Shown in pieces: positions 1-27,143 of a stretch of DNA of 64,000 nt. Numbering within the stretch: position 1 is the stretch's first letter; each line of letters opens with the position of its first letter. The DNA is taken from positions 19,145,732-19,209,731 of the forward strand of contig CM077658.1 in NCBI GenBank assembly GCA_039707465.1, written 5' to 3'. The stretch comes from Rhabdophis nuchalis. Its lineage: Eukaryota; Chordata; Lepidosauria; Squamata; Natricidae. The position numbers and the translations under genes are program-made. The notes under the pieces are model-generated. The model saw only the letters and a program-made list of their open reading frames with translations. It was not told the origin of the DNA and did not search any database.

Positions 1-255
1 GATTTTACTGCTGCCTGTACACAGCCCTGAAGGGAGAAGGGCGGTATAGAAATTTAAATATTAAATATTAAATTAAATACCATTGACTAATAATAATAAT
101 AATCTCTATTATTCATTAAACACAAAACTCAGTCCCCTTGGGGAATTAGGGCGGTATGCAAATTTGAATAATAAATAAATAAATAAGTCAACTGTACATT
201 TAAAAATGTGTTACAAATAACATTGACTGTTGTTGTTGTTGTTGTTGTTGTCTAT
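1..255 (+). repeat. Nested LINE 3' ends: two L2-like tails and a split R4/Dong-like tail
   Basis: L2-like 3' ends (GGGCGGTATAGAAATTTAAAT type) lie at about 1-75 and 133-186. Between and after them are pieces of the tail also seen at 60940-61010: a part reading CATTAAACACAAAACTCAGTC at 112-132 and a part reading TCAACTGTACATT onward from 188. The second L2-like tail thus interrupts the other tail. A GTT microsatellite follows at 228-252. Confidence 0.6.
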
Positions 256-394
256 GGTTAGAATCAGTCTTGGGACTGGTGGGAAATTTAGTAAGTCAAG
301 TTCTAACCAAGGAACTAAGGATGGTTAAGGTTTGAGGACAGGAATAGTTCAAAGCAGGGTTTTGGGGTTTTGTTTTGTTTTGTAAAATTAGGGT

Positions 395-540
395 GTATAT
401 GTCTGATGAATTCATGGGTGACTTTGGGCCAGTCCTGCTCACAGGGTTGTTGTGGTGAGGAAAAGGAAGTATTAGCTATGTTTGCCACCTTTCAGTTATT
501 TATAAAAAGCAATAAAGGTAGGCTACTTAATAAATAAGAT
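395..540 (+). repeat. tRNA/MIR-type SINE 3' part
   Basis: Contains GGGTGACTTTGGGCCAGTC, CTCACAGGGTTGTTGTGG and an end with TTATTTATAAAAAGCAATAAAGG, the order found in squamate SINEs with MIR-like core. The same family is inverted at 34430-34810. The tRNA head is missing. Confidence 0.5.
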
Positions 541-588
541 CTATCTATCATCTATGTATTTCTATAGCTATTCATCTCTGTCTATCAG

Positions 589-665
<77 letters not shown>

Positions 666-880
666 GCTATCCTGTCATTATCTATCAATCTCATCTCTCT
701 CTCATCTCTCTCTTCCGTCTGTCTATCTATCTATCTCTAGCTATTTGTCTGTCTCTGTCTCTCTATGTCTGTCTCTTGTCTGCCTGCCTCCCTGCCTGCC
801 TGCCAGCGCACCCACCCATCCACCCATTTTTTCTATCTTACCTCTCTGCCTGTCTATATCTATTTCATTTATCTATCATC
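541..880 (+). repeat. TATC/CTGT microsatellite
   Basis: Pure TATC units at about 592-665, then degenerate TCTG, CTGCCTGC and CCACCCAT units. It starts exactly where an R4/Dong-like LINE relic on the minus strand ends, so it is probably the grown GATA tail of that LINE. Confidence 0.9.
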
Positions 881-1400
881 TAACCATGCTAGGAAGTCTT
901 TTAAGTATCACTCCGAGGGCTCTAAACAGAATTGGTATAATGACAAATTTATTTTTCCATAAGCATTCAACTTCAAACTGCATGTCCCAATATTTGTAAG
1001 TTTTTCCCCCAATTGTTTTTCGTTGGTCCTAGCATGACCCAGAATAGCAACATCAACAAACAAGGCCTTCTTATTGTCAGCTACTGTTCTACCAGGCATG
1101 TAATGAAGAAAGATGCCTGTCGGATCTTAAAAGTCCCAGAAGATCTTAACCTGTTGTTTCTCCAAAACTTTCTCAACTTTAGGGTCCCAGGAAGTTGTTT
1201 TTTTAGCTACATTCAAATTCAAACTTTTGGCGAAGTTTCCAATGAATAATTCTGCAACTTGGTCATGTGGTTGCTTGAGGTTAGCTTGTGAAATTGTTCT
1301 GCAGCCTCTGATCAAACAGTCAATTGTTTTATCCTTTTCACTAGAAAGGCGACTATTCGCTGTCCTTTGTTTCATGTTGAATTTTCGCCTTCTTGCAATT
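850..1400 (-). mobile_element. R4/Dong-like non-LTR retrotransposon, 3' part, decayed
   Basis: Minus-strand translation in broken frames gives EKDKTIDCLIRGCRTISQAN, KVEKVLEKQQVKIFWDF, then KKALFVDVAILGHARTNEKQ and VIIPILFRALGVILKRLPS. These match in order the C-terminal part of the element at 61020-61640 (KVKILWDF, PDI, DISVPGD, VIPIVIRSLGTM). The order WDF - DVA - IPI.xALG is typical of R4/Dong-type LINE ORF ends with a C-terminal endonuclease. Several stops; not functional. The clade name is from memory of the motif. Confidence 0.6.
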
Positions 1401-1460
1401 AAGTATAATCTTTATTGTCATTGTACTTAAATACAACGAAATTGGTTAGCAAAGCTATTC
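1401..1460. repeat. Short dispersed LINE-end fragment
   Basis: ATCTTTATTGTCATTGTA followed by TACAACGAAATTGGTTAG. Related copies at 16828-16873 (next to an ATA repeat), 31020-31075 and, inverted, 24634-24672. Probably the 3' end of an old LINE; family not identified. Confidence 0.45.
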
Positions 1461-2936
1461 TTCACATTGTTATGATGGTGCTGGCAGTTGCTCCCCTTCC
1501 TCATTGACTCTTTTCCTTTAGGTTGGCTTCTCCATTATATAAACACACACATACACAGACCTTTCTGTGCTTGAGACATAGAGGGAGCACCTTAAAATGT
1601 TTGGGATATGCTTTGTGTACAATTTCAGAGAAAGTTTTCTCCCTCCTCCCCTTGTTTTCCCTTTCTGGTTTCACTTTCTCATTTAGGGAGCCACTTTTTG
1701 TGCTTAGGCAGGTTGACAAAATTGCCTAAAGTTTTTGCGTATATATGTGTATATGTGCCTGTGCGTATCATATATGTATGATAAAACATATAATACATGT
1801 AATTAAATATATGTGTGCTTGTATGAAGAATATGTATATATGCGTGCGTGTGTTTCTGTGTTTATGTATGTATTTATGCCAGACATACACACAGCATTTT
1901 TCATTTGTTTTCTTAAGGGTGAGGAAACAAAAAAGGGGTCTTGTTTACTTCTAGGCAGAATATTAAGATTTTTCACTCAGAAAGTTGTTAATTTTTCTAT
2001 GGATATCTCATACTTAAAAACAAAGGTTCTGTGGTTTCGTCCTTTTAAAATGTTTACTCTATAGAACAGTGGGGTTTTTTTTGTGTGCATATCTATGTCA
2101 ATTATAAAAATATTTCTTCTTATAGCACTTACATTACTTCATCAGAGTTCTTGGGTTTGTCTTTTGCAATCAGCAAACAAATACTGGGGTCACACTATCA
2201 CATAACAGAAAGAGATTAATAGGGGAATCGCGATCATGCCTGTTCTGGAATAAAGACTATTAATTTCAGTCGTGCTTCATTGTGGGCTAGCCTGCACAAA
2301 ACAGCAGCTGTGTTGTAGCAGAAGCCTTTGTGGACTAGAATCTGTTTCTGCAATGCCAGGATGGGGTCACTGGTTTGCTCAGGCTGAAACTTCAGGCTGA
2401 ATTGGTTCATGTCTTAACTTAGTGAGCTTAAACCCGTATATGCAAGCCTTATGATCACATGGAGTCTCTTTGCATAAGTTGTACTGAACCACAAAGTTAG
2501 CAGTGAGCTGTAGCTTTCCCCACAATTAAGGTAAAACTTTGGTTTTCTCTATAGTCAGATTGCGAGATTAACAAAACACTTGCCTTACCTTTATTTCCCA
2601 AAAATTCAACTAAAAGGGGAAAAAGCTCTTATTTGTGAGAACAGCTGTCCACTCAGTTCAAGATATTAATACGGATTGCAAAGATAAAATCCACATGGTC
2701 AGTTTTGTGGTGGCGGTGGTGTGATGATGAATCTATTAGTCAGTCAATTTTATTGTGCTGAGAAATTCTTCAGCATGACCTTTGTAGCTATCTAAACATG
2801 TCCTCATTCTTGCCAGCTGGATGTTGTCATAGGTCTATAAAAATCAGTGATGATGCTTGCTTTCAAAAGTGTCTTGTTTTCCTGTCCTTTACTCCTTTAG
2901 CCTCTAATGATGTTTTCCTTTATTTTTATGCTTCAG
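1461..2936. other. Upstream/leader-intron DNA without recognised genes
   Basis: AT-rich, with an imperfect TATG/TGTG stretch around 1737-1880. No convincing exon, promoter or CpG island. It is either an intron in the CYLD 5' UTR or upstream DNA. Confidence 0.5.
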
Positions 2937-3091
2937 GTCATATTCTGGATTTAGCTCAGTAGGACATGAATGAAGAAAATTAAGTCATTGGAGCTGGAAC
3001 TTAAAAAACCCCACCTCATTTACAGTTATGCTGCCAACAAGTTTCTTTTGAAGATTCTTCTTTTTCACCTTTATACAAAGCTTGAACCACA
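2937..3091 (+). other. CYLD: Probable 5' UTR part of the CYLD start-codon exon
   Basis: A pyrimidine/T-rich tract ends in TTCAG at 2932-2936, about 155 bases before the start codon. This is a plausible acceptor for the exon that carries the ATG; in other vertebrates the CYLD start lies in an internal exon after noncoding leader exons. Another AG at 2899-2900 is also preceded by a pyrimidine-rich tract, so the exact start is uncertain. Leader exons and promoter were not recognised. Confidence 0.5.
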
Positions 3092-19203
<16,112 letters not shown>

Positions 19204-19484
19204 GACGTGGGGGACTGTCGCGAGAATGGAGCCTTTTCCCAGGGACCGGACAGTGGCAGCCCAAGAAAGCTCAACGGAGCTGTGAAGAGTCTCAGCTTGT
19301 GCGTCTGTTGCTGGCAACGGATGCCTCGAAGGTTATGGAAATCAAAGAACTAGAAAGAAGAAGATGCTATTTTAACGGAAAGGGGGAATGGTGCGGTGTT
19401 GTGTTGCTAAAACATTGGAATATTTTTGCTCTTGGACCTCTGTGTGTGTGTGTGTCTGCGTGTGTTTGTGTGTTTGTTTTTTTA

Positions 19485-19490
19485 AATAAA
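19485..19490 (+). promoter_or_regulatory. CYLD: Candidate proximal polyadenylation signal (AATAAA)
   Basis: AATAAA 282 bases after the stop codon, followed within 20-40 bases by a G/T-rich tract (GTAATGTTTAGGTTGTGTTT). Just upstream is a TG-rich stretch at 19440-19480. Could give a short 3' UTR; AATAAA in AT-rich DNA is common, so this is tentative. Confidence 0.4.
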
Positions 19491-20639
19491 AAAAGTCTAA
19501 ATGAAGCGATTGTAATGTTTAGGTTGTGTTTCAGAGAAACTGTTTACATAAATCGAAGATTATGCCCTCCCCCCCTTCCCCCGGAGCCTTCTGATTCTTC
19601 GGATCCTGCACAGCCTAAAGGAAGAGGACTATATTTTGGAGGTTGTATGTTTCCCAGCGTTGTATCCATCGTGTCTGTAAGACCAGCCTTATGACTTTGC
19701 CTACATCAAGGTCTTTTGCTTCCTTATTTTGACCTGGAATAAGTTAAATCACAAAACCCAAAACATCTTGAGTGCACCAAGTTGAGTGTATCAATGCAGA
19801 CATACATGATCAGTCCACCTTGTCGCTCTGGACCAAGAATTGTCATTGTTTTCTTCATAGCAAATGAGTACCTTCCAGGAAAAGGAAGAGCCTGCAACCT
19901 TGCAGCAGTACTCGGAATGAGCTCCAGAAGCGGCAGATTTGCCTCCCTTGCACAACTGCCTGAGTCCTGTTCCATGTGCTGGATACAATTTGTAAGGTCA
20001 TTTCTGGGAATGTGTGGATGAACCAGTATGATGTCTTCCCATGGACACGCCCGTCTTCAAAGCTAATCCTGAAAGGCATTCCATTGCTGTCTTCAAGCTT
20101 GATTTCCATAATGGAAGAATCCCGAAAACCTATTTGGTTTTTTTTCCTAAATGAGTTTTGGAAACTTTTTCAGCATGTGTTCTGCATGCCTCTTTGTCAA
20201 TTTTTCAGAAAGTACCCAATTACTCGGAAGGTCTGAGGCTATTCTCCTTTACTCCAGTGACAGGAGAAAAGACCCTCTGACGCAGCTTGCAATTCAGCGT
20301 GGTAAAAGGGATGAGATCAATTCATATCATTTCAAGAGCTGTCGTAGAGATCATTCAAAAACACTCCATTAAATTATCTTTCTGTGTGTTGTTAGGTAAT
20401 AGCTTATGTGTCCGCATGCTTCTGCACCTAGAGGGCAAATTTGGATTACGCAAGCAGTCCAGTCTTCTTAATACATTTGTTCCACAGTTCTGACCGAGGG
20501 AATATGAGTCAAGTTTAATCTCATCAAGATATTCTTTTGCTGTTTTGCTATCCGCATAGGCTTCCTTTTATGGTTATAGCTGATTCGCCCAATGGGACTT
20601 TGAGGTACTGTATGTTGATTGGGTGGATTTGACAGCGTC

Positions 20640-20905
20640 TTCAGGTCTAGGACAACTTGCCACGGACAACTTGCAGTGGGACAAGAGTTACGCTAATATT
20701 GAAGAAATAGTGGAATAGAATCATTAAAGGAAGAATGCCAAAGGAGGGACAAAATGAAATGTGAATGACAACAAAATATATTTTTAAATTATTTTAATTA
20801 ATTGAATTGTGTTGGCCATAGCCTATTGGTCATGGCGAGTTGGCCCTGGTGAGTTGACCATGGCAAGTTGGCTTCATCAAGTTGTCCCATTCCAGTGTCT
20901 GCAAA
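20640..20905. mobile_element. Possible MITE with GGACAACTTGCC termini
   Basis: AGGACAACTTGCCACGGACA near the left and CAAGTTGGCTTCATCAAGTT plus CAAGTTGTCCCATTCC near the right; inner GGTCATGGCGAGTTGGCC repeats. Inverted ends around an AT-rich core. Low certainty; no second copy in this window. Confidence 0.35.
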
Positions 20906-22574
20906 GTAGGATTGTGATGGTAATGGTCAGCATATTGTACATTTGGGATAAATGTACCCCATAGACACCATATGTAATAATAGCATGTTTAAGACCTCGG
21001 TTGCTAGTTATTGTGCACTTATATTTTTTTGTCTCAGGGAATGCCATGGAAATGAAGTGTGTTGTCTATTAAATGGAAGGCGAACATTGTATTTCCCCCC
21101 TGTCCTGTGCTTTAGAACCGTACTCACACATTCATCATCTCAAAGGATTATATTGAGCCAGTGTGCAGTTAAATCATTTGACTTGCTGTTCAGTACATGG
21201 CAAAACATTACTAGCTTGTTTGAAGTATTCAGTGTCGTATTGAGTATTTTTTATGAAGTGTAGATGCAATAGCTTTTCTGCAGTATGGAGGAAAACCTGC
21301 TAACGTTGCCTTAGGTACATTTTGAAAACAGTAGCTGAAGGCATGAGTGAGGTGAGAAACAAATGAATGATATAAAGACGGATTGTATGTTATGAATATA
21401 AACCTTCAGGATGGATGGTGGGTGCTGAATATCTCTTAAGATCAGCTTGTTGTAGAGAAACTGATGTAGAGAGTAATTAGGCATCTAAAGCTTTTTCCAA
21501 TGGTTTCTAATTGCACAGCAGGGCTGCCAGCTCATTGCATTAATTCTCATTTGTGTAACTCGTGATTGGATGCCCTTCTTGTCCCTACTTACCCTGCTTT
21601 TCCTTTGAACATTCGTGGGAACTCCACGCCTCAGAAGACGGTTGGAAATCGTGGTTTGAGAACATGTCATGCTCCAGTTGGCTTGGACTGAGAGGAAAAT
21701 GGCAATCTTGATGGCGCGGTAGGATGAAAGAATGTGGGCAGGTAGTGAGCAGTAATCGAAAGAATTCGTGGAAAGAGATACTGATCAGAAAAGACGCTCC
21801 GTCTTTTTGTCAGGTTGCAAGGATGTGGAGAATAAGGACAGGAACACATCCATGCATCATCCAGAGTCATTCTCGGGTCATCTGAGGATGCGGCTCCAAT
21901 CCTTGGACAAAGGTTTATGTGGCGGTGAGAATAAAACAACAGGGTCTAGAAAGCTGGTGGCCAGCTGAATCTTGGGAACTATCTCCCTTTTAAAATAATC
22001 ACATCGGAGGTGGCGTATGAGATGAAGTTTGGTGGTTTTGATATATAATGATCCTTTCCAGCTTGTTTCCCAGTATTGCAAGAGGGAAAGTCTTCGCTGG
22101 TGACAGATTCTCCCTTTTGAATGTGCAGTGCAATAAAACATACATGGCAAATCTCTCTCAGTCCACCCCTTTCCTTGCCCTTTTCTCTTTCCCCTTCTGT
22201 TTCATCCGTCGTGATTTGGGCATTTTGACGCCCCGCTCTAAAAGGACTCCAGCGGTACTGTGAAAAGTGAACTTTTAAGCCATTGCCCTGCAGAAGGAAC
22301 GCAACAGAAGTGAGATTTTGTTTTGTTTTGAGATTGTGTTTTCCACATCCGCACGGACTTTGGCGTGTTATCAAGACATAAAGGGTCGTCTTTTGGTTTC
22401 CCTGGAATTGCTGAGATTGTCACGAAGAATAATAGTGCTTGAATCAATATGAAAGCTGAATTGGATTTTTATCTTGACCTGAACTGCCTCTTTCGAGGCT
22501 TGGGTTTTATTTATTCTGCCATTGTAACAAACTTAATGTTCTGCATTGGCTTGCACAATTTTTAGAAGAACAAA

Positions 22575-22580
22575 AATAAA
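22575..22580 (+). promoter_or_regulatory. CYLD: Candidate distal polyadenylation signal (AATAAA)
   Basis: AATAAA followed by GATTTTGTGGTTTGAGTG, a G/T-rich downstream element. It would end a 3.4-kb 3' UTR. It precedes the hAT insertion at 23001. Confidence 0.3.
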
Positions 22581-22600
22581 GATTTTGTGGTTTGAGTGCC

Positions 22601-23000
22601 ATTGTCTCCTCTATTGAGTGTCTCAACTGAGAGCTTAGGAAATTTTTCAGATTGCATGTGTGAAGCCTTAATTTCTTCAGACGAGGAAAGAAATGACACC
22701 CTATATTACTTCTGTACTTAATATTTAATGAACTCATCATTTTTGTGCCTGTGTCGTTTATTTAGAATGCTAGAAAGGTTTCCAAGGTTTGAGGGGAAAA
22801 GGATGACCATATTAAACATTTTGCGCTTTACTCACTAGTTTTGGGGGTGGAAGAGTGATAATATAATTGAAGAACCTTTAGACCTAAGCATGCAGATCTG
22901 ACAATAACCGCCTAAAAGCTTATTTGTGCTGAATCCTGCATTGAGCTTGGCATTTTGAAAGACTACAAGGTGCAAAGAAAATGAACAGAATAGCCTAGTG
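22601..23000. other. Intergenic, no recognised feature
   Basis: Single-copy sequence between the candidate distal poly(A) signal and the hAT insertion. Nothing supportable. Confidence 0.4.
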
Positions 23001-23394
23001 CAGTGGTGGGAAACCTTTTTGGCACCGAGTGCTGAAAAGGGAGCGCACACACTCGTTGGGACCGCAACCTGGAACAGGAGCTGCCAGGGGGGCATGTGCG
23101 CACGTGAAAATGAACTTCCGGTTTCCGGCGTGCACATGCGCACTGGCATGCTAGCCTTCTGGTTACTGGTATGCATGTGTGCGCGATGATCAGCTGGCTG
23201 ACATGCATGCTCACGCTGGAAAACAAGACCAGCTCTTCCAGCTTCCGGCACTGCTGCATGCACGAAGGCCAACTGATCATCAGATCCACATGCGTGCCTG
23301 AAACCTGGAAGAGGAACGGGCGATGCTGCAAGTGCCAGGCAACATGGCTACATGTGCCATTTCGGGCATGCGTGCCATAGGTTCACCATCACGG
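23001..23394 (-). mobile_element. Nonautonomous hAT element with perfect 8-bp target duplication
   Basis: Flanked by GCCTAGTG at 22993-23000 and 23395-23402. Left end CAGTGGTGGGAAACC, right end GTTCACCATCACGG; inverted relative to the copy at 17875. 394 bases with a purine/pyrimidine-alternating interior (CACATGCGCAC). Same family also at 32346 and 38158-38287. Confidence 0.92.
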
Positions 23395-23402
23395 GCCTAG
23401 TG

Positions 23403-25035
23403 CAATATTACATTTATAGTTGCAATTTTCAGCTTTGGTGCCTTTCATAAATGAGCGTCATCAGCATGCCCCATCAGGTACAGAACGGAAGATGGGCAAA
23501 CTTTGCTTCTAGTAAGTAATCTTGTGTGAGATGATTGGCTAGATAGTCCAAAATCTGACAGCCAAGACATTTATGATCTTACGCCTGTTATAGGCTTCTG
23601 GCTATCAAAGCTGCCAGACACACAAAACTGCATGTCTTTTCATTGCTCGACAAGCTTTAATGCCCTCATTACACATTCTCAACACCAGTTTCAGCTGTGA
23701 GTTTCTAAGCATAGGTGCATTTGCAGCAAATCTGCTTTTTAACTCCTTTAATATATCTTGATGTTTGAAAGACAATCTTGTATTCAGTTTTGTTTGCAGC
23801 TGCATTAAATTAAAAAAAATATGCTCCAGATGCCACCTTGTGGAATTAATACACAACTGCTGGTTGATTAGTCTGTTTCTTTCACACACCTTAAAAAGGG
23901 AGGATGACACTGGAATGCTTTGTAGTAGCATTTGGAATACAACTGCCCCACATTAATTTTTCCAAGTGCCAATTAATTTGTTCCATATACCCAGATGTTG
24001 TACATATTGAGGCAGTAGTATAATTGCTTGGTTTTTAAAAATAATGTATCCAAAGGTTTTAGTGGGTGAGACAATTGCACTTGTATTTCATGCTTTTTCA
24101 GTAAGGTTAGCCAAAGAAATACCATTAATTGATTAAAATGTTTTACATTGGTGGGCTAAGGTGTGAATAATGGTTGATAAACCCCAATGGGTGAGTTCCA
24201 CCTGATATAAAGGTGGATTCCACCTTCTTCATCATCACCATCCAGCCCTACGTTCCATCATGACTTCAAGTAACTTAGACCCTGCCAAAGTAATGTGTCT
24301 TATGTTGCAGTTCTATTTAAACTATTTCAGTTTAAAGTGGACCTTTCTCCGCCCTACAAAGAATTCCATCAAAGCTGAAACTTGAGCTACAGTCTTCCTC
24401 CTATCTATCTCTACCTACCTACCTACCTACTGCCTTTTTTGATCTCCAGACCATGGAAGTGATTTGCAAATATATGTGTGTCTGTGTGTGTGTTGCATTT
24501 GTACTGATAGATAAATAAATATAGGGAGACTAGGATAGATCTATTTCGAGCTATTTAGCTCTCATCAACTAGCCATGCCCTTACTAGGATTGGGGCTTAC
24601 CGGGGTGTTGTGGCTCAATTACAATTAACCAAGCTTCTTGTATTTAATTTTTACAATGACAATAAAGACTATACAATAAATCACTGAATAGGTAATGCAT
24701 TATGCAGCAGTTATATGTAATAATGAGTTGGGCAATCATAATTTTTAATAAACGCCGAAACATGAACCACTTCTTCCTTCCCCCACCCCACCCCTCTGTT
24801 ACCTTTTTCAAAACCAGATAATGATCTAAGATCATGAAAATGGAAGAACAGCTGTGAAAAATATAAGCAAAGCCCAATATCGTATGGAATCTGACCTCTA
24901 GGCCTCATTATTGCAATCATATGGGTTCTTCCCTAATGGTTTTCCTCCCTGAATAGCTAAAGAGGTGGCAATGTGTAACTGATAGCACGGGTTTCTAATT
25001 TAATTTATTTTTAATATATTTCTACTGCATTTAGT
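23403..25035. other. Intergenic DNA with short simple repeats
   Basis: Mostly single copy. Contains CTAC/CTATCT units at about 24398-24433, TGTG at 24474-24494 and an inverted short LINE-end fragment at 24634-24672. A minus-strand open frame of 108 codons at 23605-23931 is not matched to any protein I recognise. Confidence 0.5.
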
Positions 25036-25039
25036 GTTA

Positions 25040-25125
25040 TAGTATTTTATTACTCCCTATGCACTGCCCTGAGTCCTGCAAGGGAGATAGGGCGGTATAT
25101 AAATGTGAAAAAAAATTAAAAATGT
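25040..25125 (+). mobile_element. L2-like LINE 3' end
   Basis: CTGCCCTGAGTCCTGCAAGG followed by GAGATAGGGCGGTATATAAA and an A-rich tail. Same 3' end at 1-75, 41530-41580, 63795-63870 and inverted at 26546, 37310 and 55145. Confidence 0.7.
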
Positions 25126-25450
25126 TGTTAGTTGCAAAATCGTGCCCAACCCATTGTGAACCCATGGACAGCTTTCCTCCAGGCCTTCCTGTCCTCTCCC
25201 ATCCTCTGGAGTCCATTGAAGCTCACGCCGGCTGCTGGGGTGACTCCATCCAGCCCCCTCTTTCTCTGCCGTCCCCTTCTTCTTCTTCTGCCCTCCATCG
25301 TTCCCAGCATGAGGCTCTTCTCCAGGGAGTCCTTCTTCCTTCTCCTTAGGTGGCCAAAGTCTTTGAGTTTCCTCTTCAGGATCTGGCCTTCTAAAGAGCA
25401 GTCAGGGTGGATCTCCTCTAGGGCTGACCAGTTTGATGGCCATGCAGTCA
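25126..25450 (-). mobile_element. Bov-B (RTE) LINE 3' part
   Basis: Minus-strand translation: LEEIHPDCSLEGQILKRKLK, RKKDSLEKSLMLGTMEGRRR, GRQRKRGLDGVTPAAGVSFN, DRKAWRKAVHGFTMGWARF. This is the well-known C-terminus of the Bov-B reverse transcriptase ORF, followed by the GTTAGTTGCAAAATCGTGCC-type 3' end. Partial and diverged. Confidence 0.88.
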
Positions 25451-25452
25451 TT

Positions 25453-25605
25453 ACATTCATGCCAGTTGTCCAGCGACTGAATTTTGATCACATGATCAGG
25501 GATTCATAAGTGTGAAAATAGTCATGGAAGTCATGTTTTTCAGTGCCGTTGTAACCTTGAACAATCCCTAAACAAACTGTTCTGCGTTAAAAGACTCCCG
25601 GTAGA
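25453..25605 (+). mobile_element. Tigger-like MITE, right part
   Basis: GCCAGTTGTCCAGCGACTG, TTTTGATCACATGATCAGGG, GTGCCGTTGTAACCTTGAAC and the end AAAGACTCCCGGTAG. Adjoins the Bov-B fragment directly. Confidence 0.65.
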
Positions 25606-25651
25606 CGTTACAATCCTCCCGCCCCCTCAAAAAGAACCCCCCCCCTTCCAG

Positions 25652-26351
25652 TCATACCATCTTCTCTGCGACCGTGGCTCTTCTCATTCCATTGCACGAC
25701 TGCTTACGCTTGTCACGGAATTTGCAGCACACGTGCATCAGGTGACGCTGGAGGGAGAGAACCAGAAGGCCCAGAAAGCAGCTGAGATCTTCCCTCGCTG
25801 TGCAGGAAAAGTTGCTTGGTGATAAATAGACCTCGGTGAATATAGATTTCCTCCAGCCTCCTTCCTTCAGCTCTCCAAGCGGGACGCCCGTTTTCATGAG
25901 GTCATCTTCCTGCCCCGGTGTCATTTTCTACCAAGGTGCCATATATCACCTCTCTGGAGGTGACAGTGTTGCTTGTTGTTGAACACAGATGAGCCTGTAA
26001 TGGTCCATCTGCTTTGATTTTATTTAGGGTTCCCTTAAGGGCCAGGGGGAGGCGGAGAGAGAATAATAGTGTTTCATCCCATCTGCTTTTCCTACAGTCA
26101 GCCCCCGTTTGAATTATCACATGTTCTGAGTGGCTGGCATATGCTGTCACATAAAGCGACATGGAAGTGTTGTTCTCCAGCTGTTGTGTTGACGTACTTT
26201 CCAGCCAGTCATTAACTTCCAAGAACCAGGAAGAGAAAGGTGTAGCTGGCATGAAAGAAATTGGGAGTTGTTTCTGAGAATTGTCAAAAGGACAATTCCC
26301 ACCCTGCCTATTGTTTATGCTAGATTCCAAATCTGGAATTGACAGTGTCAC
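25652..26351 (-). other. Two unassigned open frames in single-copy DNA
   Basis: Minus-strand frames of 149 codons (25902-26351) and 90 codons (25652-25924) overlap in different registers. I recognise no family, no signal peptide and no splice pattern. The 149-residue one is mixed in composition, with no low complexity. They may be chance frames, an exon of a fast-evolving gene or part of a noncoding RNA. Not called as a gene. Confidence 0.2.
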
Positions 26352-27055
26352 CCAACCAGGTACATCGATGCATAGTAGAAATTATACTGGGCGTCCTCAG
26401 CTTACAACTCAGAAAGTTCAAACTGCCCAAAGATGTGCTGATTCTGTTCTACAGAGAAATTATTGAGTCGGTCATCTGCATCTCCATAATTGTCTGGTTT
26501 GGCTCTACAACCCAACAAGACAGACACAGACTTCAGAAGTTTGAGTTTGAGTTTATTGGTTTTTTATACCGCCCTACTCCCGAAGGACTCAGGGCGGTAT
26601 ACAGCCAAAATAAAAACAAATATATAAAAGTTAAAAGGAAAGCTTTTAAAAGACATAATTAAAATATTGAAGATAATCAGAACTGCAGGAAAAACAATGG
26701 CTACCAACCTGCCTTCCATTGGGGGCCTATATACTGCATGAGTCAAAGAGAGGGCTGTGAAAATATCTACAGACCCCTCACAATCCTGGAAATAAATTGT
26801 TTCAACTCCTTCCCTCAAAACGATGCTATAGAGCACTGCACACCAGAACAACTAGACACAAGGACAGTTTTCCCCCCGAATGCCATCACTCTGCTAAACA
26901 ATTCCCGCAATACTGTCAAATAATTTAGTAAGACTGTATTACTATTATTCTTCTCTTCTTTCCTAGTACCTATCTTTTCCCACTATAACCATGTTATATA
27001 TATATGCCCAACTCTTTCAGTTACTGTAAAAATAAATTCTTTTTTTAGAAGAAAA
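26345..27055 (+). mobile_element. CR1/Rex-group LINE ORF end, interrupted by an inverted L2-like tail
   Basis: Upstream part reads LPKDVLILFYREIIESVICI then SIIVWFGSTTQQDRHRLQKF; downstream part reads PSIGGLYTA and CTPEQLDTRTVFPPNAITLL NNS. Both match the order of the C-terminus of CR1/Rex-type reverse transcriptases (FY..IIESV..., .IW.G, .R..L.. ). The L2-like 3' end lies between, at about 26540-26660, on the minus strand. The 3' part resembles 50405-50760. Confidence 0.7.
26540..26660 (-). mobile_element. L2-like LINE 3' end, inserted in another LINE
   Basis: TTATTGGTTTTTTATACCGCCC then ACTCAGGGCGGTATACAGCC-type sequence, the inverse of the tail at 25040-25125. Interrupts the CR1/Rex-like ORF. 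Confidence 0.7.
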
Positions 27056-27104
27056 AGTCTGGGGTTTTTTTTTCTTAACATTGCCTCTCAGTCAGGCATG
27101 GTTT

Positions 27105-27106
<2 letters not shown>

Positions 27107-27141
<35 letters not shown>
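27107..27141 (+). repeat. CA dinucleotide microsatellite
   Basis: About 17 pure CA units. Confidence 0.97.

Positions 27142-27143
<2 letters not shown>

Larger units (their letters stand above)
19204..22600 (+). other. CYLD: Probable CYLD 3' UTR and flank
   Basis: About 3.4 kb with no recognisable coding exon and little repeat apart from a possible MITE near 20640-20905. Mammalian CYLD mRNAs have a long 3' UTR, so much of this could be transcribed. The true end cannot be fixed from sequence alone. Open frames on both strands here are short and unlike known proteins. Confidence 0.4.

Noticed and set aside
1..2936. End of a NOD2/SNX20 neighbour gene, which lies upstream of CYLD in mammals
   Set aside because: No exon of either gene is recognisable in this part.
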